DNA of 64,000 nt from Straminergon stramineum. Its lineage: Eukaryota > Streptophyta > Bryopsida > Hypnales > Calliergonaceae. Below the pieces are notes generated by a model, which was not told the origin of the DNA, ran no database searches, and saw only the letters and a list, made by a program, of their open reading frames with translations. Location of the stretch: NCBI GenBank assembly GCA_963920665.1, contig OY987265.1, positions 22,387,001-22,451,000 on the forward strand, given 5' to 3'. Within the stretch, counting starts at the first letter, position 1. The number at the start of each line of letters is the position of its first letter. This document shows, piece after piece, positions 23,046-34,603 of this stretch. The position numbers were made by a program, and so were the translations under genes.

Positions 23046-23989
23046 CCCCTCACCGCCCAAGGCCTCAACAGGTCCAAAAACAACATTTTTTTTGAAGTGT
23101 TATAGATATAACTTTCACTGAGTTATAGAGATCTCAACCGTACAATCTTGTAGTGCACTTGTTGTAGATTACATGCACCAAATTTGGTGTCATTTAACTG
23201 CATAGATTTCAAGATTATAATGTTTTAGTGTTGAAAAAAGATGCTGAATTTTTTCTAAAAATACATTTGGAGGCGAAATTTGATTTCTAACTCTACTCAA
23301 ATGAAGAAAATTTGAACTATAAAGTGATTCAAAATCAGCATAAAAACACATTGGCGAAAAAAAATATCATTCAATTGATTCATTGTATATGCAAAATGAC
23401 TTTGAAATGTAAAAAAATAGCAAGAAAAGTTGCAAAAATACATCAAAAACTGAACCTCCTTCTACTAAAATGCTTCTTAGTCAATCATAACTTATTGGAT
23501 TGATATGAAATTATATTCACACAAACTAGACTAGTATGCACAACTTTTCCAAATTTTTTTATTGGAAATGAACATTGTATGAAGAAGAAACAAGCCGCCG
23601 AAGTTCAATGTAATCCAAAAATGTTGGGATTTTGAACTTCAAATTGCTCCCAAACATTCAAAACAACATGGATTGACAAAATTCTACCACACTAACTAGA
23701 CTTCAAGGGGAACATAACGCAATAAATTTTATTAAAAACGAACTTTGGATGAAGGAGATACAAGCCCCTGAAGTTACAACCATCAAATGTAGTTTGCTGA
23801 ACTCAAATTGAACTTGTGAACTTCGATTGGCTTCCAAAAATTCAGAAAATCTTGGATTGATCTGAAAATTTTACCACACAAACTAGAAGAGAGAGCTCAA
23901 GTTTTATTGAATTCGGACATCGGATGCAAAAGTTACAACACTTTGAATTTGACCTGAGGACACTTTTGGTCCCCTTGGGCGGTGAGGGG
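23046..23989. mobile_element. TTAA-flanked element with 17-bp terminal inverted repeats
   Basis: Starts CCCCTCACCGCCCAAGG and ends with the exact reverse complement CCTTGGGCGGTGAGGGG, flanked by TTAA at 23042-23045 and 23990-23993. The body has repeated phrases (for example CACACAAACTAGA and AAGTTACAAC types) but no coding capacity. This is the cleanest short-TIR example in the window. Confidence 0.82.
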
Positions 23990-23993
23990 TTAA

Positions 23994-25500
23994 GCACAAA
24001 GTGCTTTAACTTCTATTACTTGCCTCAAAAAAAATTTTAAGACTCCAAGTTCCATTAGTTGGTCTTCAAATTGTGTAATTGTTTTAGGGTTAGCTTGGGT
24101 ACAATACTAGCTTCTTCCAATTCAAATTCCATCAAGAAATAACTGCACAAATTTTTTTAAATGGTGCCTTTAAATTAACTACCTCATATTAATATATTAT
24201 ATCACAATCTAGATATTTTCTAAAATTCTCAAGAATTATATAAAGCCTCAAGGGAGTGAAGGGACTCGAATAAATTTACCAAGTATAGACAATGTGTTTT
24301 TAAAGTTGTATTAGAGTGGAAAAGGAAGTTCAAGATGGTTTGAATATTTTTTTGGATCTAGAAAGTGTTGGTGTATGTATTGTATTGAGCTTATTTATGA
24401 TTTTTTGATAGAAGGACTATTGAAGCATTATATGGTCAATTTCATTAAAATGGTGGTATTCAAATGCCACTTTGAGACTGTGCAGTCTAAATTGTAAAAG
24501 GAATATCTAAGATTGTTATAGATTCTGGACATCTAGGAGACATATAGATCTCAGAAATCTAGGAATAATGTAGTTTTTAGACCACGCGGTCTAAAATATC
24601 TATGACTTGTCTAGATTTCTAACATCTAGGATAGGTTTAGATTTCATACCATGCCAAAGTAGTGAAATGGACCACCAATTTACTAGAATACTGTCAATTT
24701 ACTAGAACATCACCATTTTAATGAAATTGACCATTTATCCCAAAAATATGGTACACTTGGAACTAACTACTTTGAATGTGCATTTTTTTGTTAGGGAAGG
24801 TCTATATTTGATTTTGTTTTTTCAAGTGCAAAAACAATTGGAGACAGAATGTATTGCTTGATGAAGCAAGTTTGTAGTTAACACCAATCTATGGGAATTC
24901 CTAAGAGAATTGTTTTGTTTTGGTAGAAATGGTTTTGCTTACTTGTTTATGGTGATTGAGAGTGAAAATAACAACCTTCATTTTATGTGAGGTACCATAT
25001 ACTCTTGAAGTGTGCCATTCATATCCTTTGACTTGACATTCATTCTTCCAAAAGAACAAGGAAGTATCCTTTGGACCTAATAGATACTATAAATAGATTT
25101 AGCAATTGTATGATTGTATTGGTATGTCATGTATTCTTGTAGTTTTCCCATTAGACAGATTGTACGAGTCAATAATGTATCACTTTTTTTTCTGAAAGAA
25201 ACCAATAAAAGGCCTCACAATGGACAAAAAATACACATAAAAATTCTTTTCTTTTTTAAAAAAAAATTGTACAATTTTCATCATCACCTTACGCAAATAT
25301 CCTTATTTTGCATAGAATACCAATACGATCATTTTCATTGTGCTTTTCACGTTTCTAAACTTTCTGAGGACTCCTCAGTTGGTCCACCAAGCCCTTTAGG
25401 AATTCAAGGTGGAAAATAGACTGGCAAGTTGCTTCTCAGAGACGGTACCATGCGGGCTACTGTAGTGAATTACTGTGTCCTAGTTATGGAGGAGACCTCG
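23994..25500. other. AT-rich spacer, no gene apart from a small TIR element
   Basis: No credible reading frame. It contains the element annotated at 24434-24732. The remaining sequence has no recognisable signal. Confidence 0.55.
24434..24732. mobile_element. MITE with GGTCAATTTCATTAAAATGG termini
   Basis: The left terminus GGTCAATTTCATTAAAATGG is mirrored by CCATTTTAATGAAATTGACC at the right end, spanning 299 bases. The termini are related to those of the 112-bp element at 29064-29175. The target duplication is not clear. Confidence 0.75.
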
Positions 25501-25540
25501 TGTCAAATTGATGACGGAGCTAAAAAGAGGTAATACTTAC

Positions 25541-25665
25541 CTGGCTGCGAAACGGACGTGACGGAAGAATCATGCTGAGCCTGCCAGCAGTTTTGCGTAA
25601 ACTTAGAGTACCCAAACTGCGCCACGAATTCTTCATGAGCACCCACTTGCAATACACTAGCAAAC
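25541..25665 (-). other. Orphan exon-like segment with strong splice signals
   Basis: On the minus strand a 125-base open segment is bounded by an excellent acceptor (TTTTGCTTGCAG) and an excellent donor (CCAG|GTAAGTATT). It encodes about 41 residues containing VGAHEEFVAQFGYSKF and QNCWQAQHDSS. The surrounding 25.4-26.4 kb is less AT-rich than its neighbours, and a TATATA motif lies upstream on the same strand near 26070. I do not recognise the peptide and could not link further exons. It could be part of a lineage-specific gene or a relic. Confidence 0.3.
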
Positions 25666-26709
25666 CTGCAAGCAAAATCATTTTTTAGTTTTCTTTTCAA
25701 TTCCCGCCGTCTTTCTTCGAGACGAATTCTACACCTGAATTGATCGAATGCACAGTTAAGTTAGTACTGCAAATCTCTTCTCTCAGCCAACCCCCCGGCC
25801 CTGCCTTCACGTAAGTAAGTTTGTTCTGAAGCATTCTTCTGACAGAAGTGATTTTTATGAATCTGTGAAACGATTGAAGATTCCATGAAACACTCTCGCA
25901 ATTCAAGACAGGGAATTAAGTAACTGGCATCTTGAGGACTCCGATTCCGATTATTATTCTGCGAAAAAGAGTTGAAGAAAACAGTTGAAGAACACTCAGT
26001 TGAGTCATTCGTCTTCTAGAATGCGAATCATCTCCGCTCTAAGTTAGCTTGTGAATAGTTCCCAGCTGAGTGTATATAACAACACGTACGTGGCGCACAG
26101 TCAAGTAGATACAGTATACTGTAAGCAATGTGTCCGTGTATCGATCTCCTTCAATTGTTTGAGCTCGAAAGAATTCGGCAGACAATTGATCGACGTTTCC
26201 TACAGAACATGACTTAACTTACAGTAGTTATTCAAACTTCTATTTTGCCGCGGATAAGCTTCTGCCAGTGAGATACGTAGTTCCGTCGTGGCGAAGGCTA
26301 GATCTCTGAAAGTCGCCTCTACAAAGAAATGGACTTGCAGACTTGCCACGTACATTCCAGACAACCACGGCATTCTACAGTAGAAATCTAGATTTGTCAA
26401 GAAGATCTAGAAGATCCTCGATTGAAACTCTAACCCTTTCAAGTCCATGATAAAATTCCGAGTGAGAAACGAAGATTCTACTCGGTTCCACACCAATGAT
26501 TCCAAAAGAATTAAATTCAAAAATATGAAAGTTATATTCTTACTAGATGCATTCATTGCTTTGTGGGCCAACCCAATTTCTGATCTTGAAGATGAAGTTC
26601 CTTAAATTTTAACTCTCAACTTAGGAAAAAGGAAGTTTATCTATTCTGGTTTTTATTTCATCTTTAAGAAGTGAATGTACATTAGCAATTGCTAGCTTTA
26701 AGGCCCAAA
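25666..26709. other. Less AT-rich region, possible gene remnant
   Basis: Short frames on the minus strand do not join convincingly. The composition suggests a former or unrecognised gene upstream of the orphan exon. Nothing else is identifiable. Confidence 0.3.
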
Positions 26710-26972
26710 TGCCACATTTAACTACTTTTGGACTTTTGAAAGTCCAAAATTAATAATGGTCATTTGGAGAAAAAAGTGATTATTAGGGAATAATCCAAAA
26801 ATATTGGGAGATCTATGCAAAACATCAAGTAATTAATACAAAAAAATCAAGAGATCTATACAAACATCAAGAGATCCATACAAACATCATGGGATCCCAT
26901 GATATTATTTAGAGATCTCCGGATGTTTAGTCTAAAATTCACTTAATAGTCGAGAAGTAGTTAAATGTGGCA
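26710..26972. mobile_element. MITE with TGCCACATTTAACTACTT termini
   Basis: The left end TGCCACATTTAACTACTT is the exact reverse complement of the right end AAGTAGTTAAATGTGGCA, and the similarity continues a few bases inward. The span is 263 bases with no coding region. Internally, ATCAAGAGATCTATACAAA-type phrases are tandemly repeated near 26840-26890. The target duplication is unclear. Confidence 0.78.
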
Positions 26973-29063
26973 AACTACAAAGTGCTATGTAACTATCTTA
27001 AATGAAAGGGAATTTCTATTATCAATATTTAAAATAATATTTAATACCATTGTACTAAATATAAATCAATAAATATCTAGATATCCTAATGAAGGGTGAT
27101 TGCAAGAAAAATCTATACTATTTTTTGTCACATTGACTTGGTTTACAAGATTTTTTTGAAGTGCAATTTTGTAAAGGTAAAAAAATCTTTCATGGACTTA
27201 CCATCTCTACATTGTCTGATATGTGGCTCATTGTTGCCAATGTGAATGCATAGATGTGGATGTAGGGAACTAGGGACATGTGCCATATAGAAACAAATGG
27301 ATTCCAACACTATAAAACAAGTACATCCCATGAAGAAAGCTTGGCTTTCCTTCAACTTCACATATTCTATTTGTGATAGGATGGAGAGGGATGCATGAAA
27401 GGGTAAGAATGGATCGGTGCATATACATGAAAGGGTGGGGATGAATGGACATGGATGCATGAAAGGGTGGTATAATGGTGATGTATGGGCCATTAGTTGG
27501 CCATTTGAAACTTATATCCAAAAAAACAATATTTTCTAAAAATTAATTTGGTAGTGATTGTATATTGATTTTCAAAATGAAAAATCACGTTTTTAATCTT
27601 AGAGATTTGTAGCATTATTAAGTATCTATTATCAAAGATGAAAGTTGAAGCTAAAATTTGTAAAAGAAAACTTTCTAATAGATGAGTGGCTATGGTATGA
27701 AGGAATTTTAAAAACAACTAATTCTATATTCAATGAAAGTCAACAACGTGAGATTTTTTAAGTGTGAATTTTGAACTTGGAAAAGTTATTTTGGTGGTTC
27801 ATTCATTTAGATGAATGACCATCTTCATTGAGTTGTTCAAAATGACCAATTTATTGTATTTTACTATTTATTCTTATTTAAACTACATTTTATACTTTCA
27901 AAATACTTCTTTTTCTGAGATTTTTCACTTTTATAGTTATCCTACTTAAAGAATTATTTTATGAAGTTTTGATCTTTTGGTAGTTTAATATTCTCGAAGT
28001 CTATACATTGACTATATTTATAAACTTAAATAATAAATAGAATTTTAAAATGCCCTACAAAAATATATGGGATCAAATACAATTACACAAAGTCAATAAG
28101 AATTGAAACATGAATTTTACAAAGAAAGTACACCACATGATTCTTGATTGTAACTATACAACTAATACAAGTTATAATTAGCTAAACAATACAATTAGGG
28201 CACTGCAAAAATATTTTGCACCCTTTTATTTTAGAAGAAATTTTATTTTCACATTTAATTTGATGACTTTTGGTCTACGAAAATATTCTCCAAGTGGCCA
28301 CTAAATTTTTTTTAAATAAAGAAAATTATTTCTAATATTTAGAAAATTTCAGTATGAAATAATTTATATGTTGTGAACATCAAGTTATTAAATTGGCAAT
28401 ATTTTAATAATTTCAACTAACACCTTTCAAAATGTACATTTCGAAACATAAATGTATAGTTGTCCAAGATTTTAGACCTTTGTGAACAAGTATATTTCTC
28501 AATTTTTGGCTCCAAAATTGTGCCAATTTAATGAAATTTGCTATTGTCTCACACTAATTGAATAAATACCTAAAGAAGCTGTTTCAACAAAAGATAAAGA
28601 TTTTTTAGAGATAAATCTTAATTTATTGGCTTTGTCCTTTGGACAGAAACTATAGCACCACGTAGTTTCCAAACCCTATCTACAAGTGCATTCACAATGC
28701 ACAACGCGGTTAGAGACTTAGAGTTTGATTGGAGTGGAGATGTGGGGACAGAGCCTCACGCTTACACCGTTCTTGTTTTCATATGTAAATCGGTGTTCCA
28801 CCTTCAAAGCTACCACGTGGACAGCCGTACTTGTAAGAATTGTCATCGTGCAAGACAATGTCAACGCTGGAATGTTAAGTCCAAATTCCAATCCAAGTAT
28901 ACAACCTTTTACAGACAAAACCGTGATATATAATTCCCTGAAACTGATACAGGTACCGCGTACACATGACCTTTGAAATTCTTATTGAATCATTCTGTCA
29001 TTTGCTTCAACGACTACTGTAGCTTCGAGGTACGACGCCTTGGGTCCTCTAATTAATTATATA
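26973..29063. other. Spacer, no gene recognised
   Basis: Mostly AT-rich. Near 27370-27475 a short motif (GATGCATGAAAGGGTGG and variants) recurs about three times. Around 28640-28970 the sequence is less AT-rich with short open frames in two phases and no recognised domain. Confidence 0.5.
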
Positions 29064-29175
29064 GGCAATTTCATTAAGATGGCGGTATTGTTCCGCCATT
29101 TTGATGGAATGTCATGCAATTCCTAACATATTCTGCGCCATTTTACCGTAATACCGCCATTTTAATGAAATTGCC
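29064..29175. mobile_element. 112-bp TA-flanked MITE (Tc1/mariner, Stowaway-like)
   Basis: Begins GGCAATTTCATTAAGATGG and ends with its reverse complement with one mismatch over about 26 bases, flanked on both sides by TA (29062-29063 and 29176-29177). A TA duplication with short terminal repeats is typical of Stowaway-type MITEs. It sits about 300 bases upstream of the TATA box of the patatin-like gene. Confidence 0.8.
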
Positions 29176-29470
29176 TATTTATTTAATTTCTCAGGTATGT
29201 TGAACAGTTTGACAGCTTGCGTTAATTTTCCAACTCTAGCTAAAAACCACGAGTACAACATGATCAGGAATTAACTTATTAATACTGTAGCGAGACTCGA
29301 ATTTTCTTAGCTTGGGTCAATTGACTCATATTCCCGACTGATATGCAAGCACATCATTACTGAAAAACGTGTGTGCACCCGGAGTCTGAGGCAAACTCGT
29401 CAACATTCCGCAATACACTGAAGACATTCAGCTTCACAGACACGCAAATCCCAATGTATGCGCGGCATCA

Positions 29471-29480
29471 ATATATAAAA
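29471..29480 (+). promoter_or_regulatory. TATA box of the intronless patatin-like gene
   Basis: ATATATAAAA followed about 30 bases later by a TC-rich stretch (CTCACCTCCATTCTTCGC) that would suit a transcription start. This predicts a 5' leader of roughly 450 bases before the ATG at 29963. Confidence 0.6.
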
Positions 29481-29520
29481 ACTTGCCTTCCTGAACTCAA
29501 ATCTCACCTCCATTCTTCGC

Positions 29521-29958
29521 ATCGATCAGAGTTTCCGACTTTCCGTTTCTAGAAGTTCGGTAAGTTGGTCCCGAAATTGTTAGTAACTGTTAGTTCAAGT
29601 GTTTTACATTCAGCAAAGAATATCACATCGATCAGACTATACAGACAGTTCCAGAGTTCTAGCTAGATTCGGCTGGGAACCACTCTCGAGTCTATCAGAC
29701 TAGCAAGTACGTTCTATTAGATTCCCTGAAGAGTTCATAATCGATAGGGCTAGCAAGTTCTACAGTTCTAATAACTGATAAGGCTAGCAGCTTCATAATC
29801 GATCAGACTAGCAAATTCTGTACGTAGTTCGAGATTCAGTGAAGAGTTGCAAATCAATAAGGCTAGCGAGTTCTGGAGTTATAGTCGATAAATAAGGCTA
29901 GCAAGTTCAAGAATTCGACATTCAACAGAGTTAGTTGCAAGTCGATTAGACTAGTCCT
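29521..29958 (+). repeat. Eight or nine degenerate repeats in the 5' leader
   Basis: Copies of a motif close to TCGATNAGRCTAGCAAGTTC lie near 29521, 29627, 29691, 29741, 29774, 29797, 29851, 29884 and 29941, ending just before the ATG. A consensus donor (CGGTAAGT at 29560) lies in the same interval, so a leader intron is possible. Confidence 0.85.
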
Positions 29959-29962
29959 AGTG

Positions 29963-31234
29963 ATGGCGACCTCACAGCTCCTGCTGAGGACTCCGACACG
30001 TCCGTCTGGGCACGCCGGGAAGCGGATCACCATATTGAGTATTGACGGCGGGGGCGTCCGGGGCGTGATCCCCTCCACCATCTTAGAATTTCTCGAGAGC
30101 GAGCTTCAGAAACTCGACGGTCCCCAAGTCGCGTTAGCCGACTACTTCGACGTGATCGCCGGGACCAGCACTGGCGGTCTCCTCACCGCGATGCTGACTG
30201 CACCCGACGCCAACAAACGTCCCAAATTCTCCGCCAGGCAAGCTACCGAAACCTACATCACGGAAGCTTCAACAATCTTTCCCCCCTTGCGGAAGCCCTT
30301 CTTCCTCCCGAGCTTGCGCACAGTCTGGCGCATGCTCCGCGGCCCGCGCTACAGCGGCAAAGGGCTGATCCACACCGTGGAGCGTCTGGTGGGCAATACC
30401 CGTCTCCACGAGACTGTAACAAACGTCGTCATCCCGTCGTTCGATATTTCGAGACAACAACCCGTGTTTTTCAGCAGCGCCCAGGCGAAGAAAGACCCGC
30501 TGGCAGATCCATTGCTAGGAGAGGTTTGCAGGGGGACTTCCGCTGCGCCAACATATCTTCCTGCGGTCACGTTCAACACGACAGACTCCAAGTCCGGGGA
30601 GACGCGCAAGTACCAGCTCGTCGACGGCGGCGTGGTGTGCAACAACCCCACAGCTGTGGCCATCACGCAAGCCGTCAAGGAGCTCACCATTGGCGACAAT
30701 GAGAATTCGGGACGCGTCGATAAAACTAGCTCCTACAAGGATTTGCTGGTTTTGTCGCTGGGGACGGGAGAGAAGCCTGTGAGCTACGACGCGGAAAAGG
30801 TGGCCAGGTGGGGCGTCTTGGGGTGGCTCAGAAGCGGCGACGGCTCGGTGCCTCTCATCGAAATTTTCTCCAACGGGAGTGCCGACATGACGGATTACAA
30901 CTGCTCCGTGGTGTTTGACAGCCATGACTCGTTGCAAAACTACCTGCGGATTCAGACCGATTCGTTGGCTGGGGAGCTGTGCTCGTTGGACAACTCCACG
31001 AGGCCGAACATGGAGCAGCTGGTGGGAGTGGCCAAGGATTTGTTGAAGAAACCGGCAACCACGAGGGACTTGAGCTCCGGGAAACTGGTGCCAGTCATGG
31101 ACTTGGGGAGTAATGAAGAGGCGTTGGTGAGATTTGCAGGGTGGTTGTCGAAGGAAATGCAAGGACGGAAACTACTTGCGGAAGAGGACGAGATTCAGGT
31201 CCAGCACAGCCTGCCGATCGCATCTCCAAGGTGA
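29963..31234 (+). CDS. Patatin-like phospholipase (pPLA-II type), intronless
   Basis: A single exon of 423 residues starting at ATG 29963 (the open frame extends three bases upstream only through GTG). Patatin-like proteins are lipid acyl hydrolases using a Ser-Asp dyad. Visible signatures are DGGGVRG in the first 35 residues (oxyanion-hole loop), GTSTGG with the nucleophile at Ser69, a GTSAAPTYLP segment, and VDGGV with the catalytic Asp at 221. The VRG form of the glycine loop and intact GTSTGG match active plant pPLA-I/II rather than pPLA-III proteins. No signal peptide or membrane segment is seen, so the enzyme is probably cytosolic or membrane-associated. It aligns throughout with the eight-exon gene at 42596-48469 (for example NYLRIQTDSL versus NYLRITTDSL) but lacks introns and the long C-terminal extension, so it could be a retrocopy-derived gene. 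Confidence 0.93.
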   Translation: MATSQLLLRTPTRPSGHAGKRITILSIDGGGVRGVIPSTILEFLESELQKLDGPQVALADYFDVIAGTSTGGLLTAMLTAPDANKRPKFSARQATETYITEASTIFPPLRKPFFLPSLRTVWRMLRGPRYSGKGLIHTVERLVGNTRLHETVTNVVIPSFDISRQQPVFFSSAQAKKDPLADPLLGEVCRGTSAAPTYLPAVTFNTTDSKSGETRKYQLVDGGVVCNNPTAVAITQAVKELTIGDNENSGRVDKTSSYKDLLVLSLGTGEKPVSYDAEKVARWGVLGWLRSGDGSVPLIEIFSNGSADMTDYNCSVVFDSHDSLQNYLRIQTDSLAGELCSLDNSTRPNMEQLVGVAKDLLKKPATTRDLSSGKLVPVMDLGSNEEALVRFAGWLSKEMQGRKLLAEEDEIQVQHSLPIASPR

Positions 31235-31689
31235 ACAAACAAGGGCGAGAGTCCTCGTGTACATATGTAGTATTTTATGGATTTTGTACCGACAGAATTG
31301 GATTTTGATTTTAACTAGCTGGTGTTACATTTTTGTACAAATTGATTCTTTGAAAGTGAAAATTCAAACTTTCTTTCTCAGTCCGAATTCTACCGAAAAG
31401 TGCTACGTTTTTCAATCTTGCCCTCGTCATCAATGTTGTGTGGTCTATGCGGCGGCCTAAGAAATTAGTGACGTAACAAAGTGTCACTGAAACCTTGAAA
31501 GGGAAAATCGCTGTCCAAGGCTTGGCTTATAACGCGTGAATAGAAGTTGATAGGACTGGTCCAAAACTATTTAATTGATTCCAAAATAAAATAAGCAGCA
31601 CTGAATAAAACAAGCGGCCACGCTTGCTACAACAGGCTCAATCCCTGTAACACGGGCTCGCTTTTCAAGAAAGGGCCTTCTCAAACTTT
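31235..31689. other. 3' flank of the patatin-like gene
   Basis: Non-coding, with T-rich stretches suitable for a 3' UTR. The LINE remnant begins somewhere near 31.6-31.7 kb, but its exact 5' end and any target-site duplication could not be identified. Confidence 0.4.
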
Positions 31690-32700
31690 GTCAAATGCCC
31701 TGTTGATGTGGCTTTTGTCCATGCAATGCTTCACTCCAGAGACATTGGAATGCTTCAGAAACGAGTTGAGAAGAAGATGGGACAATGAAACGACCAACCT
31801 ACAATTTTTACCGGTACCCCCACCTTATCTATCCCATTGTCATCTAAAGGTCATACTCTGTCCCCCACAGCACAAGTATCCTTTCCCCGTAGCCCTCCTC
31901 AAGGCTCTCTACATTTACGAAATTATACTAATCCTACCCCTCCTACTAAAGATGAACTCAGAACCAACGCGGGTTCTAATCCGGTCCTTTCACCCTTAGA
32001 TACCTTCTCTCCACAAACCACGCCTCGGTTTCCCCTGACAATCCTTGCACCGAACGGCCGAACCCTAATATCGATCTATTTGTAGATGCGTTCCCCAATC
32101 TCCCAGATTCCCATAGTCAGTCTCAGACTTCGTCTTCAACAACGGATAGTGGAACGTCTCTAGCGATTCGTGTTTTTAATCACATCTATGGATCGTTACC
32201 ACAGTGGTTAGCTGTTGATCCGTCGTTCTCCCAAATCCACGCTATGGAAGACTTTTCCATTCGTAATGTTAAAGCAACTGCTAGGACCCGCTCTGGAGAT
32301 TCTCTCCAACTCAAACAGCATCTAAGTCAGTCGGCTGACGTAGTCTCTACTCTCTAGCATCGATTCCTGGGGGTATAAAAATAGACATAATGGTGACCGC
32401 AAAGAGGGCGCTCAGTAAACCCTCGACCCACGTCAGTTACAATATTCAAAATCCTTTCTCAAAACGTTAGGGGCCTGAATGATTCCTCAACAATTGATAA
32501 CCTTCGTCAATACATCAAAAAAAATCCCTTAGATTTTCATTTTCTTCAGGAACACAACTTCTGGGGTGCGGGGGCATCCAACCTTGGGAGAATGCTGTGG
32601 AAATAGGCAAGCATGTTGCACACAGAGGCAACGGTGGGATACACTCCGCAGGGATCAAATGCAGGCAAGGGGGGTGTGGCATCCCAGATATCACCTAAAT

Positions 32701-34603
32701 GGGTGATTACAAAAAACACTTCACGTTTTTGGCTTAAAAATTCGATTTTTGGTCATGTGACTTGCATACTACAAACTACTATCAATTTTGCACGTCATAT
32801 TACATTTACAAATATCAACCATCGGTTTCAGGCACCTACAGATCTTAACCGTTGATTCAGTACTATATAGTACTATGTAATACTATAGACTACTATGAAG
32901 TACTATAGAAGTCATTAGTAGCAGAAAATAGCAAAAAAGGGGTCTATGGACCTTTTCATTTTTAGTAATTCAAAAAAAATTCAAAAAATTCCCAGAAAAA
33001 ATCCCGTTTTTGTAGACAAGTCTGCTCTCACATTACACCAAAAATTTCTTTAAAAAAAAAATTTCCTACCCAAAAAATGTGTGTGAATAACGGTCACCCT
33101 GGCCTCATGTAGACACCTCATGTAAAGGTTTTTTGCAAAAAATTCTTCATCTCTCATTGGAATGCAAGTACACCTCTAGCTTTTCCAATTTGTGGCTTCT
33201 AATTTGCATTTTTGGGTACAACTTCGGCTCAAAATCCTCCAAAATGGTCAAGGTACATTAGAAGAAAAGCATGTCTGCTACAACCAACTGAAATGCAATT
33301 ACAATCCTATGCAACTACCCTGCAACTACAATCCTCTATATTTGCTCCAACTTTGACATAGTGAGACTATAGTTGCAAAATAGTCGCAAAGTAGTCACGG
33401 TTATAACAATGTAAAAGAAGAGTTGATGTGAGGTATTTTACATCCAATATTCATCAAAATTGTTGACGTGGACAATTTTACATTTTGTAGAGTCCAATGT
33501 GTCTATCTATAATTGCTTATAGTCTAAATTTGATAGCAATTTAACTAGAAAGCAACTCCAATGCAACTAGAAAGCAACTACAATGCAACTACAATACAAC
33601 TACAATACAACTAGACTACAAGTAGACTACAAGTAGACTACAAGTAGACTACAAATAGACTACAACTACAATTTGACTAAAGTTTGTCTAAAAAATGACT
33701 AGACTTCAACTACAATACAACTCGCATGCAACTAGAAAACAACTAAAATGCAACTACTACCAAGTCTTTTATTAATTGTTCCATATCAATTGTCAAGAAT
33801 ACAATTAAGTTAGACATATAAGAATTGTAAGTTATAGCAATCTTGTGTAATGAATTCTGATTATGAAATTCTAATATTTCTACATGTTGTAGATTTTTAC
33901 ACTTTGTAGAAATCTATAAGTTGTAGATCTCTACAACTTATAGATTTCTATAATCTACGAAAATCTAAAAATATTTAAAGTTTTAAGAAATTTTTGGATT
34001 TGGCAATGTAAAAAAAAGATAGATATGAAATTCTAAATCTACATATCTATGAATTATAGACAAGTTGTACATTAGTTGCGCACTAGTCGCAAACTACTTG
34101 CACACTAGTTGCACGTCAATCGCAAAGTAGTTGCACATTAGTTGCACGTCAGTCGCAAACTAGTCGCATATAAATAACTTCCACATCAGCAACCACGTCA
34201 CAGGAGTTCATTGACAAACTTCCAAGTAGGTTGTCAGATGAGGAACAACCTTGGAAATTTTTCCAACTACTTTGCAACTAATGCGACTTGTCCACTGCAA
34301 TTGCGGGCTCTTTTTTGTCACCTAGTTGCGAATGTCTCATGCAACTACAAAGCTAGTTGCAAACAGTAGTCTCAAAACCCCTTGTTTTCTTCTAGTGGTA
34401 GACACCCAATCGGGGGCACTTCAAAAATTGGAAATTAATTTTTTTAAAACCCCCAAAAATACAAAATGTATGAAACTTTTATGTGTACCTTCATTTCAAA
34501 TTTCAAGACAAACTAACTTACGATGCAAAAGTTATGATAAAAAACAACACATGTCTAAGGGTAAGGAGACAAAAAATAGGACAACTGTTTCTTGCAATCA
34601 CCC
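32701..34603. mobile_element. 1.9-kb DNA element nested in the LINE
   Basis: The LINE endonuclease frame reads up to CCTAAATGGG and resumes as AAATGGGTTACTCTC (encoding SPKWVTL), so the interruption is precise. The inserted piece starts GGGTGATTACAAAAAACA and ends with the near reverse complement TGTTTCTTGCAATCACCC (two mismatches in 18). AAAT at 32697-32700 and 34604-34607 is the apparent target duplication; an 8-bp AAATGGGT reading is also possible because of sequence overlap at the left edge. There is no transposase. The superfamily is undetermined. Confidence 0.82.
33540..33770. repeat. CAACTACAA / AGTAGACTACA minisatellite-like array
   Basis: Short units (GCAACTACAAT, ACAAGTAGACT and variants) recur many times in the interior of the nested element. 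A related TAGTYGCA-rich array lies at about 34070-34170. Confidence 0.85.

Noticed and set aside
28697..28976. Two overlapping short open frames on the plus strand
   Set aside because: No recognisable domain, no consistent splice partners, and both phases open to a similar length.
31690..32085. Independent small genes at the LINE 5' end
   Set aside because: They read as broken ORF1-like Pro/Ser/Thr-rich sequence in frame order with the endonuclease that follows, so they belong to the retrotransposon.
33540..34170. CRISPR-like array in the short repeats
   Set aside because: Units are about 10 bases, contiguous and degenerate without spacers, inside a plant DNA transposon; this is a minisatellite.
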